A stretch of 64,000 nt of DNA, from contig NC_092334.1 of NCBI RefSeq assembly GCF_046630445.1, positions 106,326,501-106,390,500 on the forward strand. The letters are read 5' to 3'. Source of the DNA: Rutidosis leptorrhynchoides. Lineage: Eukaryota > Streptophyta > Magnoliopsida > Asterales > Asteraceae. Below the pieces are notes generated by a model. That model searched no databases. It was not told where the DNA came from and worked only from the letters and a program-made list of their open reading frames with translations. The position numbers were made by a program, and so were the translations under genes. This document shows, one piece after another, positions 49,813 through 62,920 of this stretch (positions within the stretch are counted from its first letter, which is position 1; the number at the start of each line of letters is the position of its first letter).

Positions 49813-52800
49813 TGTAGTGACCCGAACTTTTCCATGTTTATATATATTAATTGAGATTGATACTTACATGATTAAATGTTTCCAACATGTTAAGCAATCA
49901 AACTTGTTAAGACTTGATTAATTGAAATATGTTTCATATAGACAATTGACCACCCAAGTTGACCGGTGATTCACTAACGTTAAAACTTGTAAAAACTATA
50001 TGATGACATATATATGGATATATATATAGTTAACATGATTCTATGATAATTAAACATATTATTAAGTATATTAACAATGAACTACATATGTAAAAACAAG
50101 ACTACTAACTTAATGATTTTTAAACGAGACATATATGTAACGATTATCGTTGTAAAGACATTTAATGTATATATATCATATTAATAGATATTCATACATG
50201 ATAATATCATGATAATATAATAATTTAAAATCTCATTTGATATTATAAACATTGGGTTAACAACATTTAACAAGATTGTTAACCTAAAGGTTTCAAAACA
50301 ACACTTACATGTAACGACTAACGATGACTTAACGACTCAGTTAAAATGTATATACATGTAGTGTTTTAATATGTATTTATAAACTTTTGAAAGACTTCAA
50401 TACACTTATCAAAATACTTCTACTTAACAAAAATTCTTACAATTACATCCTCGTTCAGTTTCATCAACAATTCTACTCGTATGCACCCGTATTCGTACTC
50501 GTACAATACACAGCTTTTAGATGTATGTACTATTGGTATATACACTCCAATGATCAGCTCTTAGCAGCCCATGTGAGTCACCTAACACATGTGGGAACCA
50601 TCATTTGGCAACTAGCATGAAATATCTCATAAAATTACAAAAATATGAGTAATCATTCATGACTTATTTACATGAAAACAAAATTACATATCCTTTATAT
50701 CTAATCCATACACCAACGACCAAAAACACCTACAAACACTTTCATTCTTCAATTTTCTTCATCTAATTGATCTCTCTCAAGTTCTATCTTCAAGTTCTAA
50801 GTGTTCTTCATATATTCTACAAGTTCTAGTTACATAAAATCAAGAATACTTTCAAGTTTGCTAGCTCACTTCCAATCTTGTAAGGTGATCATCCAACCTC
50901 AAGAAATCTTTATTTATTACAGTAGGTTATCATTCTAATACAAGGTAATAATCATATTCAAACTTTGGTTCAATTTCTATAACTATAACAATCTTATTTC
51001 AAGTGATGATCTTACTTGAACTTGTTTTCGTGTCATGATTCTGCTTCAAGAACTTCGAGCCATCCAAGGATCCGTTGAAGCTAGATCCATTTTTTTCTTT
51101 TCCAGTAGGTTTATCCAAGGAACTTAAGGTAGTAATGATGTTCATAACATCATTCGATTTATACATATAAAGCTATCTTATTCGAAGGTTTAAACTTGTA
51201 ATCACTAGAACATAGTTTAGTTAATTCTAAACTTGTTCGCAAACAAAAGTTAATCCTTCTAACTTGACTTTTAAAATCAACTAAATACATGTTCTATATC
51301 TATATGATATGCTAACTTAATGATTTAAAACCTGGAAACACGAAAAACACCGTAAAACCGGATTTACGCCGTCGTAGTAACACCGCGGGCTGTTTTGGGT
51401 TAGTTAATTAAAAACTATGATAAACTTTGATTTAAAAGTTGTTATTTTGAGAAAATGATTGTTATTATGAACATGAAACTATATCCAAAAATTATGGTTA
51501 AACTCAAAGTGGAAGTATGTTTTCTAAAATGGTCATCTAGACGTCGTTCTTTCGACTGAAATGACTACCTTTACAAAAATGACTTGTAACTTATTTTTCA
51601 GACTATAAACCTATACTTTTTCTGTTTAGATTCATAAAATAGAGTTCAATATGAAACCATAGCAATTTGATTCACTCAAAACGGATTTAAAATGAAGAAG
51701 TTATGGGTAAAACAAGATTGGATAATTTTTCTCATTTTAGCTACGTGAAAATTGGTAACAAATCTATTCCAACCATAACTTAATCAACTTGTATTGTATA
51801 TTATGTAATCTTGAGATACCATAGACACGTATACAATGTTTCGACCTATCATGTCGACACATCTATATATATTTCGGAACAACCATAGACACTATATATG
51901 TGAATGTTGGAGTTAGCTATACAGGGTTGAGGTTGATTCCAAAATATATATAGTTTGAGTTGTGATCAATACTGAGATACGTATACACTGGGTCGTGGAT
52001 TGATTCAAGATAATATTTATCGATTTATTTCTGTACATCTAACTGTGGACAACTAGTTGTAGGTTACTAACGAGGACAGCTGACTTAATAAACTTAAAAC
52101 ATCAAAATATATTAAAAGTGTTGTAAATATATTTTGAAAATACTTTGATATATATGTATATATTGTTATAGGTTCGTGAATCAACCAGTGGCCAAGTCTT
52201 ACTTCTTGACGAAGTAAAATCTGTGAAAGTGAGTTATAGTCCCACTTTTAAAATCTAATATTTTTGGGATGAGAATACATGCAGGTTTTATAAATGATTT
52301 ACAAAATAGACACAAGTAGGTGAAACTACATTCTATGGTTGAATTATCGAAATCGAATATGCCCCTTTTTATTAAGTTTGGTAATCTAAGAATTAGGGAA
52401 CAGACACCCTAATTGACGCGAATCCTAAAGATAGATCTATTGGGGCTAACAAACCCCATCCAAAGTACCGGATGCTTTAGTACTTCGAAATTTATATCAT
52501 ATTCGAAGGGTGTCCCGGAATGATGGGGATATTCTTATATATGCATCTTGTTAATGTCGGTTACCAGGTGTTCACCATATGAATGATTTTTATCTCTATG
52601 TATGGGATGTGTATTGAAATATGAAATCTTGTGGTCTATTATTATGATTTGATATATATAGGTTAAACCTATAACTCACCAACATTTTTGTTGACGTTTT
52701 AAGCATGTTTATTCTCAGGTGATTATTAAGAGCTTCTGCTGTCGCATACTTAAATAAGGACGAGATTTGGAGTCCATGCTTGTATGATATTGTGTAAAAA

Positions 52801-53061
52801 CTGCATTCAAGAAACTTATTTTGTTGTAACATATTTGTATTGTAAACCATTATGTAATGGTCGTGTGTAAACAGGATATTTTAGATTATCATTATTTGAT
52901 AATCTACGTAAAGCTTTTTAAACCTTTATTGATGAAATAAAGGTTATGGTTTGTTTTAAAATGAATGCAGTCTTTGAAAAACGTCTCATATAGAGGTCAA
53001 AACCTCGCAACGAAATCAATTAATATGGAACGTTTTTAATCAATAAGAACGGGACATTTCA
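49813..53061 (+). repeat. 5' LTR of Tekay-2
   Basis: 3,249 bp, starting TGTAGTGACCCG and ending GGGACATTTCA. It shares a block with the Tekay-1 LTR (ATCCAAGGAACTT then AGGTAGTA, near 51113; 25714 in Tekay-1). Its 3' part holds a 10-bp hairpin and an AATAAA signal. Confidence 0.93.
52882..52906 (+). other. Hairpin before the AATAAA signal in the Tekay-2 LTR
   Basis: TAGATTATCA and TGATAATCTA pair perfectly over 10 bp around the loop TTATT. An AATAAA lies about 30 nt downstream (near 52937). The same hairpin recurs in the 3' LTR near 62741-62765. Confidence 0.75.
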
Positions 53062-53270
53062 GTTGGTATCCGAGCGTTGGTCTTAGTGAACCAGAATTTT
53101 GCATTAGTGTGTCTTATCGAGTTTTTTAGGATGCATTAGTGAGTCTGGACTTCGACCGTGTTTACTTGAAAAATGATTGCTTAACAAATTTTGTTGAAAA
53201 CTATATATTTTTAACATGTGAATATTATGTGATATATTAATCTCTTAACGCGTTTGATATTATGTGATAG

Positions 53271-53846
53271 ATGTCTACCTCTAGAACAAGTCCCATTGAC
53301 TCACCTAATAATAATAAAGAGTCAAATGTAAATTGGAATGATTCGTGGACTGATTCACAAGTTCCCGAAGAGGAACCGGAAGAAGAGTCGGAACCGGAAG
53401 AAGAATCGGAACCGGAAGAAGAATCGGAACCGGATGAAGAAATAGAACCGGTGGGGGAAATAATAAAACTGTTAAGTAAAAGAAAATCCTCAACCAATCG
53501 ACCAAGGTTAATTATGGTCAATGGTGTTTCCGCCAAGGAAGCAAAATATTGGGAGGATTACCAATTCTCCGATGAATCGGATTCCGACGAGAATTCCGAT
53601 GATGTTATAGAAATTACCCCAACTGAATTTATAAAGGCAAAAGAAAATAATAAGGGAAAGGGCATAAAAATAGAGAAATCTAATTCCAACCCCGATGTAC
53701 TTTATATGTATCGTCAACCCCCGAAGTCCTTAAGTTGTAACAATGACCCGGGAACCTCTAAACCACCAGGTTTTTCTAAACCAATGTGGAAAACGACGAC
53801 TCGTATTAGGGGAACATCATATATCCCTAGAAACTTGGCAAAATGA
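53271..53846 (+). CDS. Extra acidic ORF of Tekay-2, with SEPEEE repeats
   Basis: 191 codons, in the same place as the acidic ORF of Tekay-1. A tandem EPEEESEPEEE segment (about residues 36-58) comes from an 18-bp DNA repeat. A second acidic block (SDESDSDENSDD) and EITPTEF follow, then a basic C-terminal half (KENNKGKGIKIEK, later RIRGTSYIPRNLAK). No known domain is recognised. Its position, repeat and EITxxEF motif are shared with Tekay-1, while the rest has diverged strongly. The ATG follows TATGTGATAG directly, as in Tekay-1. Confidence 0.7.
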   Translation: MSTSRTSPIDSPNNNKESNVNWNDSWTDSQVPEEEPEEESEPEEESEPEEESEPDEEIEPVGEIIKLLSKRKSSTNRPRLIMVNGVSAKEAKYWEDYQFSDESDSDENSDDVIEITPTEFIKAKENNKGKGIKIEKSNSNPDVLYMYRQPPKSLSCNNDPGTSKPPGFSKPMWKTTTRIRGTSYIPRNLAK

Positions 53847-54022
53847 ACCAAAACCAAAGAAGAAGAAACAAGCGAGTCGGAATAAGATAGTTGTATTCGT
53901 GTGGTGTAATATATGTAATATAGTGTGTTTATGCTTTTTGATATATGTAAAAATTGCTTGTATTAATAAGTATTTTTTTTATGAATCTAACTCTTGTCTA
54001 TTTTACAGTATAAAAACACAAA

Positions 54023-54706
54023 ATGGATAGACAACCCAATATTTTAAGAGACCTACCAGGAGACATGATTGATGAAATCTTGTCTAGAGTCGGTCAGAAT
54101 TCTTCGGCACAACTATTTAAGGCGAGATCAGTTTGTAAGACATTCGAAGAACGTTCCAAGAATGCCTTGGTTTATAAAAAGCTTTTATTCGAAAGATGGG
54201 GGATATCACATTGGGAAATCCATAAGTTACGATGTGTTTACTTTGACGCATATATTGCGGGGAACCCAAATGCTATTTTACGCAATGGGCTAAGAAATTA
54301 TTTTGACTCAATATATCCGAATATTGGACTTCGTGATTTAGAAAAAGCGGCTAACATGCAACATAAAGAAGCATGTTATGCTTACGGATTAGTAATGTTC
54401 GCTTCTCACCAAAGTGAGAACAAGAACATCGGGCTACAACTATTAAACAAAACGTTCCCACAAGTGACGGAGTCGGTAATTGGGGTAAGAAATGAGGTTT
54501 TTAGATTGTTACGGGACTGTTGGACATTACGTAACCCTCGTCCCTTTGACGACGTTACAACACGCTGTCTTATCAACGGCCATAACGGTTATGTTCCACA
54601 AGACCAAGGATGGGAAGTAATCCTAGTAAAACCAGAATGCATGACTTGTTTCTGGACGTATGAATTACGTGTCTTTATTGCCTTTGCTGAACGACTTATG
54701 TACTAG
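54023..54706 (+). CDS. F-box protein (At2g35280/At1g67623-like) captured inside Tekay-2
   Basis: An open frame of 227 codons between the acidic ORF and gag, on the sense strand. Residues about 8-52 form an F-box (LRDLPGDMIDEILSRVG, then ARSVCKTFEERS), the part that binds SKP1 in SCF ubiquitin ligases. Then come NPNAILRNGLRNYF and a SEL1-like HKEACYAYGLVMF segment, and a C-terminal region with Cys/Trp pairs (ECMTCFWTYEL). This order is that of the plant F-box group typified by At2g35280 and At1g67623, as I remember it. No introns are visible, which fits capture through an RNA copy. A strong 3' splice-site-like sequence (CTCTTGTCTATTTTACAG, ending 54008) lies 14 nt before the ATG. Substrate unknown. 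It is absent from the same place in Tekay-1. Confidence 0.82.
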   Translation: MDRQPNILRDLPGDMIDEILSRVGQNSSAQLFKARSVCKTFEERSKNALVYKKLLFERWGISHWEIHKLRCVYFDAYIAGNPNAILRNGLRNYFDSIYPNIGLRDLEKAANMQHKEACYAYGLVMFASHQSENKNIGLQLLNKTFPQVTESVIGVRNEVFRLLRDCWTLRNPRPFDDVTTRCLINGHNGYVPQDQGWEVILVKPECMTCFWTYELRVFIAFAERLMY

Positions 54707-55047
54707 CTAGAATTATCTTCACAACCATCTTGTATCAAATTTATTGTGTGCTATATTTCATGCTATATGTAAAATAAGCGGTATTGTAAGTTTGTAAAAT
54801 ATTGTGTAAAAGTTTGAACGCGAAATATTATTATAATCAGTTTTTCATATAGAATTGTAGTAGTTGAATTGTATATTAGCTACTAAGTATGAACTTAACG
54901 GGTAGGTACTACCCGAATTTAAACTTATAAAGCGCTAATATGAAGAAAAAGCTTTTATAAATGAGTTCATATTGTGCTACGAAATACTATTAACTACTCT
55001 TAATATTCTGTATGATCAACTTGTTCCATTTGACTATTTTGAAGGAA

Positions 55048-55881
55048 ATGGCACCGACTACTCGACACACCGTGAATATGAATGAAGAGGAATTCCGTAC
55101 TTTTCTAGCTTCAAACATAGCCGCAGTACATGCTGCACTACATACCAACAATAACCTTGGATCTAGCAGTACAGGAAATCGTTTAGGATGCACCTACAAA
55201 GAATTCACTGCCTGCAAACCTTTAGAATTTGATGGAACCGAAGGACCGATCGGATTGAAACGGTGGACCGAGAAGGTCGAATCGGTGTTTGCCATAAGTA
55301 AGTGTACTGAAGAGGACAAAGTGAAGTACACTACGCATACCTTCACAGGTTCTGCGTTAACATGGTGGAATACCTATCTAGAGCAAGTAGGACAAGACGA
55401 TGCGTACGCACTACCGTGGTCAGCATTCAAGCACTTGATGAACGAGAAGTACCGTCCCAGAACTGAGGTCAATAAGCTCAAGACAGAACTTAGAGGGTTA
55501 CGAACCCAAGGATTTAATATTACCACGTACGAAAGACGATTCACAGAATTGTGCCTATTGTGTCCGGGAGCATTCGAAGATGAGGAAGAGAAGATCGACG
55601 CGTTTGTGAAAGGATTACCGAAAAGAATCCAAGAAGATATAAGTTCACACGAGCCCGCCTCCATACAACAGGCATGTAGAATGGCTCACAAACTAGTGAA
55701 CCAGATTGAAGAAAGAATTAAAGAACAGACTGCTGAAGAGGCCAATGTGAAGCAAGTCAAAAGAAAGTGGGAGGAAAACGGTGATAAGAATCACCAATAC
55801 AACAACAACAGCAATTACAACAATAATCGCAACAAATATCCCAACAATCGCAACATCAATCGCAACTACAACAAACGGCCC

Positions 55882-55921
<40 letters not shown>

Positions 55922-58900
55922 GCAACTACAACAATCATCCCAACAACAATAATAATCGCAACAACAACAACAATCAAAATCAGCTTTGCCAAAGGTGTGA
56001 AAAGTATCACTCGGGATTCTGCACCAAATTTTGCAACAAGTGTAAAAGAAATGGTCATAGCGCGGCGAAGTGTGAGGTCTACGGACAGGGGTTAATAGAA
56101 CGAAAGGAACAAATGGTGTCGGAACGAGTAATGGCGGAGCAAGTAGTGTCGGAGCAAGTTATGCCAATGTAGTTTGTTATAAATGTGGAAAACCGGGCCA
56201 TATTATTAGAAATTGCCCGAACCAGGAGAACACAAATGGACAAGGCCGCGGAAGAGTTTTCAATATTAATGCGGCAGAGGCACAGGAAGACCCGGAGCTT
56301 GTTACGGGTACGTTTCTTATTGACAATAAATCTGCTTACGTTTTATTTGATTCGGGTGCTGATAAAAGCTATATGAGTAGAGATTTTTGTGCTAAATTAA
56401 GTTGTCCATTGACGCCTTTGGATAGTAAATTTTTACTCGAATTAGCAAATGGTAAATTAATTTCAGCAGATAATATATGTCGGAATCGAGAAATTAAACT
56501 GGTTAGCGAAACATTTAAGATTGATTTGATTCCAGTAGAGTTAGGGAGTTTTGATGTGATAATCGGTATGGACTGGTTGAAAGAAGTGAAAGCAGAGATC
56601 GTTTGTTACAAAAATGCAATTCGCATTATACGAGAAAAAGGAAAACCCTTAATGGTGTACGGAGAAAAGGGCAACACGAAGCTACATCTTATTAGTAATT
56701 TGAAGGCACAAAAACTAATAAGAAAAGGTTGCTATGCTGTTCTAGCACACGTCGAGAAAGTACAAACTGAAGAAAAGAGCATCAATGATGTTCCCATTGC
56801 AAAAGAATTTCCCGATGTATTTCCGAAAGAATTACCGGGATTACCCCCACATCGATCCGTTGAATTTCAAATAGATCTTGTACCAGGAGCTGCACCAATA
56901 GCTCGTGCTCCTTACAGACTCACACCCAGCAAGATGAAAGAACTGCAAAGCCAATTACAAGAACTTTTAGAGCGTGATTTCATTCGACCAAGCACATCAC
57001 CGTGGGGAGCTCCTGTTTTGTTTGTCAAGAAGAAAGATGGTACATTCAGGTTGTGTATCGACTACCGAGAGTTGAACAAACTTACCATCAAGAACCGCTA
57101 CCCACTACCGAGAATCGAAGACTTATTTGATCAACTACAAGGCTCGTCTGTTTATTCAAAGATTGACTTACGTTCCGGGTATCATCAAATGCGGGTGAAA
57201 GAAGATGATATTCCAAAGACTGCTTTCAGAACACGTTACGGTCATTATGAGTTTATGGTCATGCCGTTTGGTTTAACTAATGCACCAGCTGTGTTCATGG
57301 ACCTTATGAACCGAGTGTGTGGACCATACCTTGACAAGTTTGTCATTGTTTTCATTGATGACATACTTATTTACTCAAAGAATGACCAAGAACACGGTGA
57401 ACATTTGAGAAAGGTGTTAGAAGTATTGAGGAAGGAAGAATTGTACGCTAAGTTTTCAAAGTGTGCATTTTGGTTGGAAGAAGTTCAATTCCTCGGTCAC
57501 ATAGTGAACAAAGAAGGTATTAAGGTGGATCCGGCAAAGATAGAAACTGTTGAAAAGTGGGAAACCCCGAAAACTCCGAAACACATACGCCAGTTTTTAG
57601 GACTAGTTGGTTACTACAGAAGGTTCATCCAAGACTTTTCCAGAATAGAAAAACCCTTGACTGCATTAACGCATAAAGGGAAGAAATTTAAATGGAATGA
57701 TGAACAAGAGAAAGTGTTTCAGTTATTGAAGAAAAAGCTAACTACGGCACCTATATTGTCATTGCCTGAAGGGAATGATGATTTTGTGATTTATTGTGAC
57801 GCATCAAAGCAAGGTCTCGGTTGTGTATTAATGCAACGAACGAAGGTGATTGCTTATGCGTCTAGACAATTGAAGATTCACGAACAAAATTATACGACAC
57901 ATGATTTGGAATTAGGCGCGGTTGTTTTTGCATTAAAGACTTGGAGGCACTACTTATATGGGGTCAAAAGTATTATATATACCGACCACAAAAGTCTTCA
58001 ACACATATTTAATCAGAAACAACTGAATATGAGGCAGCGTAGGTGGATTGAATTATTGAATGATTACGACTTTGAGATTCGTTACCACCCGGGAATGGCA
58101 AATGTGGTAGCCGATGCCTTGAGCAGGAAAGAGAGAGAACCCATTCGAGTAAAATCTATGAATATAATGATTCATAATAACCTTACTACTCAAATAAAGG
58201 AGGCGCAACAAGGAGTTTTAAAAGAGGGAAATTTAAAGGATGAAATACCCAAAGGATCGAAGAAGCATCTTAATATTCGGGAAGACGGAACCCGGTATAG
58301 GGCTGAAAGGATTTGGGTACCAAAATTTGGAGATATGAGAGAAATGGTACTTAGAGAAGCTCATAAAACCAGATACTCAATACATCCTGGAACGGGGAAG
58401 ATGTACAAGGATCTCAAGAAACATTTTTGGTGGCTGGGTATGAAAGCCGATGTTGCTAAATACGTAGGAGAGTGTTTGACGTGTTCTAAGGTCAAAGCTG
58501 AGCTTCAGAAACCATCAGGTCTACTTCAACAACCCGAAATCCCGGAATGTAAATGGGAAAACATTACCATGGATTTCATCACTAAATTGCCAAGGACTGC
58601 AAGTGGTTTTGATACTATTTGGGTAATAGTTGATCGTCTCACCAAATCAGCACATTTCCTGCCAATAAGAGAAGATGACAAGATAGAGAAGTTAGCACGA
58701 CTGTATTTGAAGGAAGTCGTCTCCAGACATGGAATACCAATCTCTATTATCTCTGATAGGGATGGCAGATTTATTTCAAGATTCTGGCAGACATTACAGC
58801 AAGCATTAGGAACTCGTCTAGACATGAGTACTGCCTATCATCCACAAACTGATGGGCAGAGTGAAAGGACGATACAAACGCTTGAAGACATGCTACGAGC

Positions 58901-59636
58901 ATATGTTATTGATTTCGGAAACAGTTGGGATCGACATCTACCGTTAGCAGAATTTTCCTACAACAACAGCTACCATTCAAGCATTGAGATGGCGCCGTTC
59001 GAAGCACTTTATGGTAGAAAGTGCAGGTCTCCGATTTGTTGGAGTGAAGTGGGGGATAGACAGATTACGGGTCCGGAGATTATACAAGAAACTACCGAGA
59101 AGATCATCCAAATTCAACAACGGTTGAAAACCGCCCAAAGTCGACAAAAGAGCTACGCTGACATTAAAAGAAAAGATATATAATTTGAAATTGGAGAGAT
59201 GGTCATGCTTAAAGTTGCACCTTGGAAAGGCGTTGTTCGATTTGGTAAACGAGGGAAATTAAATCCAAGGTATATTGGACCATTCAAGATTATTGATCGT
59301 GTCGGACCAGTAGCTTACCGACTTGAGTTACCTTAACAACTCGCGGCTGTACATAACACTTTCCACGTCTCGAATTTGAAGAAATGTTTTGCTAAAGAAG
59401 ATCTCACTATTCCGTTAGATGAAATCCAAATCAACGAAAAACTTCAATTCATCGAAGAACCCGTCGAAATAATGGATCGTGAGGTTAAAAGACTTAAGCA
59501 AAACAAGATACCAATTGTTAAGGTTCGATGGAATGCTCGTAGAGGACCCGAGTTCACCTGGGAGCGTGAAGATCAGATGAAGAAGAAATACCCGCATCTA
59601 TTTCCAGAAGATTCGTCAACACCTTCAACAGCTTAA
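55048..59636 (+). CDS. Tekay-2 gag-pol region (fossil, roughly three breaks)
   Basis: Parts with rough positions: gag 55170-55700; an Asn-rich (AAC)n-coded spacer about 55790-55980; zinc knuckles about 55985-56220; protease about 56345 (FDSGADKSY); RT about 56930-57580 (FIDDILIYS near 57350); RNase H about 57770-58130; integrase about 58330-59130; chromodomain about 59460-59610 (REVKRLKQ, then [17 protein letters not shown]). Highly similar to Tekay-1 from protease to chromodomain, but gag is clearly diverged. The start is chosen by alignment with Tekay-1 (ATGGC after a purine run). Confidence 0.92.
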
Positions 59637-59671
59637 AATTTCGGGACGAAATTTATTTAACGGGTAGGTAC

Positions 59672-62600
59672 TGTAGTGACCCGAACTTTTCCATGTTTAT
59701 ATATATTAATTGAGATTGATACTTACATGATTAAATGTTTCCAACATGTTAAGCAATCAAACTTGTTAAGACTTGATTAATTGAAATATGTTTCATATAG
59801 ACAATTGACCACCCAAGTTGACCGGTGATTCACGAACGTTAAAACTTGTAAAAACTATATGATGACATATATATGGATATATATATAGTTAACATGATAC
59901 TATGATAAGTAAACATATCATTAAGTATATTAACAATGAACTACATATGTAAAAACAAGACTACTAACTTAATGATTTTAAACGAGACATATATGTAACG
60001 ATTATCGTTGTAAAGACATTTAATGTATATATATCATATTAAGAGATATTCATACATGATAATATCATGATAATATAATAATTTAAAATCTCATTTGATA
60101 TTATAAACACTGGGTTAACAACATTTAACAAGATCGTTAACCTAAAGGTTTCAAAACAACACTTACATGTAACGACTAACGATGACTTAACGACTCAGTT
60201 AAAATGTATATACATGTAGTGTTTTAATATGTATTTATACACTTTTGAAAGACTTCAATACACTTATTAAAATACTTCTACTTAACAAAAATGCTTACAA
60301 TTACATCCTCGTTCAGTTTCATCAACAATTCTACTCGTATGCACCCGTATTCGTACTCGTACAATACACAGCTTTTAGATGTATGTACTATTGGTATATA
60401 CACTCCAATGATCAGCTCTTAGCAGCCCATGTGAGTCACCTAACACATTTGGGAACCATCATTTGGCAACTAGTATGAAATATCTCATAAAATTACAAAA
60501 ATATGAGTAATCATTCATGACTTATTTACATGAAAACAAAATTACATATCCTTTATATCTAATCCATACACCAACGACCAAAAACACCTATAAACACTTT
60601 CATTCTTCAATTTTCTTCATCTAATTGATCTCTCTCAAGTTCTATCTTCAAGTTCTAAGTGTTCTTCATATATTCTACAAGTTCTAGTTACATAAAATCA
60701 AGAATACTTTCAAGTTTGCTAGCTCACTTCCAATCTTGTAAGGTGATCATCCAACCTCAAGAAATCTTTGTTTCTTACAGTAGGTTATCATTCTAATACA
60801 AGGTAATAATCATATTCAAACTTTGGTTCAATTTTTATAACTATAACAATCTTATTTCAAGTGATGATCTTACTTGAACTTGTTTTCGTGTCATGATTCT
60901 GCTTCAAGAACTTCGAGCCATCCAAGGATCCGTTGAAGCTAGATCCATTTTTCTCTTTTCCAGTAGGATTATCCAAGGAACTTAAGGTAGTAATGATGTT
61001 CATAACATCATTCGATTCATACATATAAAGCTATCTTATTCGAAGGTTTAAACTTGTAATAACTAGAACATAGTTTAGTTAATTCTAAACTTGTTCGCAA
61101 ACAAAAGTTAATCCTTCTAACTTGACTTTTAAAATCAACTAAACACATGTTCTATATCTATATGATATGCTAACTTAATGATTTAAAACCTGGAAACACG
61201 AAAAACACCGTAAAACCGGATTTACGCCGTCGTAGTAACACCGCGGGCTGTTTTGGGTTAGTTAATTAAAAACTATGATAAACTTTAATTTAAAAGTTGT
61301 TATTCTGAGAAAATGATTGTTATTATGAACATGAAACTATATCCAAAAATTATGGTTAAACTCAAAGTGGAAGTATGTTTTCTAAAATGGTCATCTAGAC
61401 GTCGTTCTTTCGACTGAAATGACTACCTTTATGAAAATGACTTGTAACTTATTTTTCCGACTATAAACCTATACTTTTTATGTTTAGATTCATAAAATAG
61501 AGTTCAATATGAAACCATAGCAATTTTATTCACTCAAAACGGATTTAAAATGAAGAAGTTATGGGTAAAACAAGATTGGATAATTTTTCTCATTTTAGCT
61601 ACGTGAAAATTGGTAACAAATCTATTCCAACCATAACTTAATCAACTTGTATTGTATATTATGTAATCTTGAGATACCATAGACACGTATACAATGTTTC
61701 GACCTATCATGTCGACACATCTATATATATTTCGGAACAACCATAGACACTCTATATGTGAATGTTGGAGTTAGCTATACAGGGTTGAGGTTGATTCCAA
61801 AATATATATAGTTTGAGTTGTGATCAATACTGAGATACGTATACACTGGGTCGTGGATTGATTCAAGATAATATTTATCGATTTATTTCTGTACATCTAA
61901 CTGTGGACAACTAGTTGTAGGTTACTAACGAGGACAGCTGACTTAATAAACTTAAAACATCAAAATATATTAAAAGTGTTGTAAATATATTTTGAACATA
62001 CTTTGATATATATGTATATATTGTTATAGGTTCGTGAATCAATCAGTGGCCAAGTCTTACTTCCCGACGAAGTAAAAATCTGTGAAAGTGAGTTATAGTC
62101 CCACTTTTAAAATCTAATATTTTTGGGATGAGAATACATGCAGGTTTTATAAATGATTTACAAAATAGACACAAGTACGTGAAACTACATTCTATGGTTG
62201 AATTATCGAAATCGAATATGCCCCTTTTTATTAAGTCTGGTAATCTAAGAATTAGGGAACAGACACCCTAATTGACGCGAATCCTAAAGATAAATCTATT
62301 GAGCCTAACAAACCCCATCCAAAGTACCGGATGCTTTAGTACTTCAAAATTTATATCATATCTGAAGGGTGTCCCGGAATGATGGAGATATTCTTATATA
62401 TGCATCTTGTTAATGTCGGTTACCAGGTGTTCACCATATGAATGATTTTTATCTCTATGTATGGGATGTGTATTGAAATATGAAATCTTGTGGTCTATTA
62501 TTATGATTTGATATATATAGGTTAAACCTATAACTCACCAACATTTTTGTTGACGTTTTAAGCATGTTTATTCTCAGGTGATTATTAAGAGCTTCCGCTG

Positions 62601-62920
62601 TCGCATACTTAAATAAGGACGAGATTTGGAGTCCATGCTTGTATGATATTGTGTAAAAACTGTATTCAAGAAACTTATTTTGTTGTAACATATTTGTATT
62701 GTAAACCATTATGTAATGGTCGTGTGTAAATAGGATATTTTAGATTATCATTATTTGATAATCTACGTAAAGCTTTTTAAACCTTTATTGATGAAATAAA
62801 GGTTATGGTTTGTTTTAAAATGAATGCAGTCTTTGAAAAACGTCTCATATAGAGGTCAAAACCTCGCAACGAAATCAATTAATATGGAACGTTTTTAATC
62901 AATAAGAACGGGACATTTCA
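59672..62920 (+). repeat. 3' LTR of Tekay-2
   Basis: 3,249 bp, about 98.6% identical to the 5' LTR. It is preceded by AATTTCGGGACGAAATTTA and TTAACGGGTAGGTAC, as in Tekay-1. Confidence 0.93.

Larger units (their letters stand above)
49813..62920 (+). mobile_element. Tekay-2: Tekay chromovirus carrying an acidic ORF and an F-box gene
   Basis: 13,108 bp, flanked by the 5-bp duplication TATTC (49808-49812 and 62921-62925). The LTRs are both 3,249 bp (49813-53061 and 59672-62920). An initiator-tRNA-Met-type primer-binding site starts at about 53064. Parts in order: acidic ORF, F-box ORF, gag with zinc knuckles, protease, RT, RNase H, integrase and chromodomain. The LTRs differ at about 45 sites (1.4%). 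At 1.3e-8 per site per year this is about 0.5 million years, older than Tekay-1. Terminal structure is complete; gag-pol has roughly three breaks, while the two extra ORFs are open. Confidence 0.93.

Noticed and set aside
55693-56058. Minus-strand Val/Ile-rich ORF
   Set aside because: Antisense of the (AAC)n Asn-rich spacer in Tekay-2 gag.
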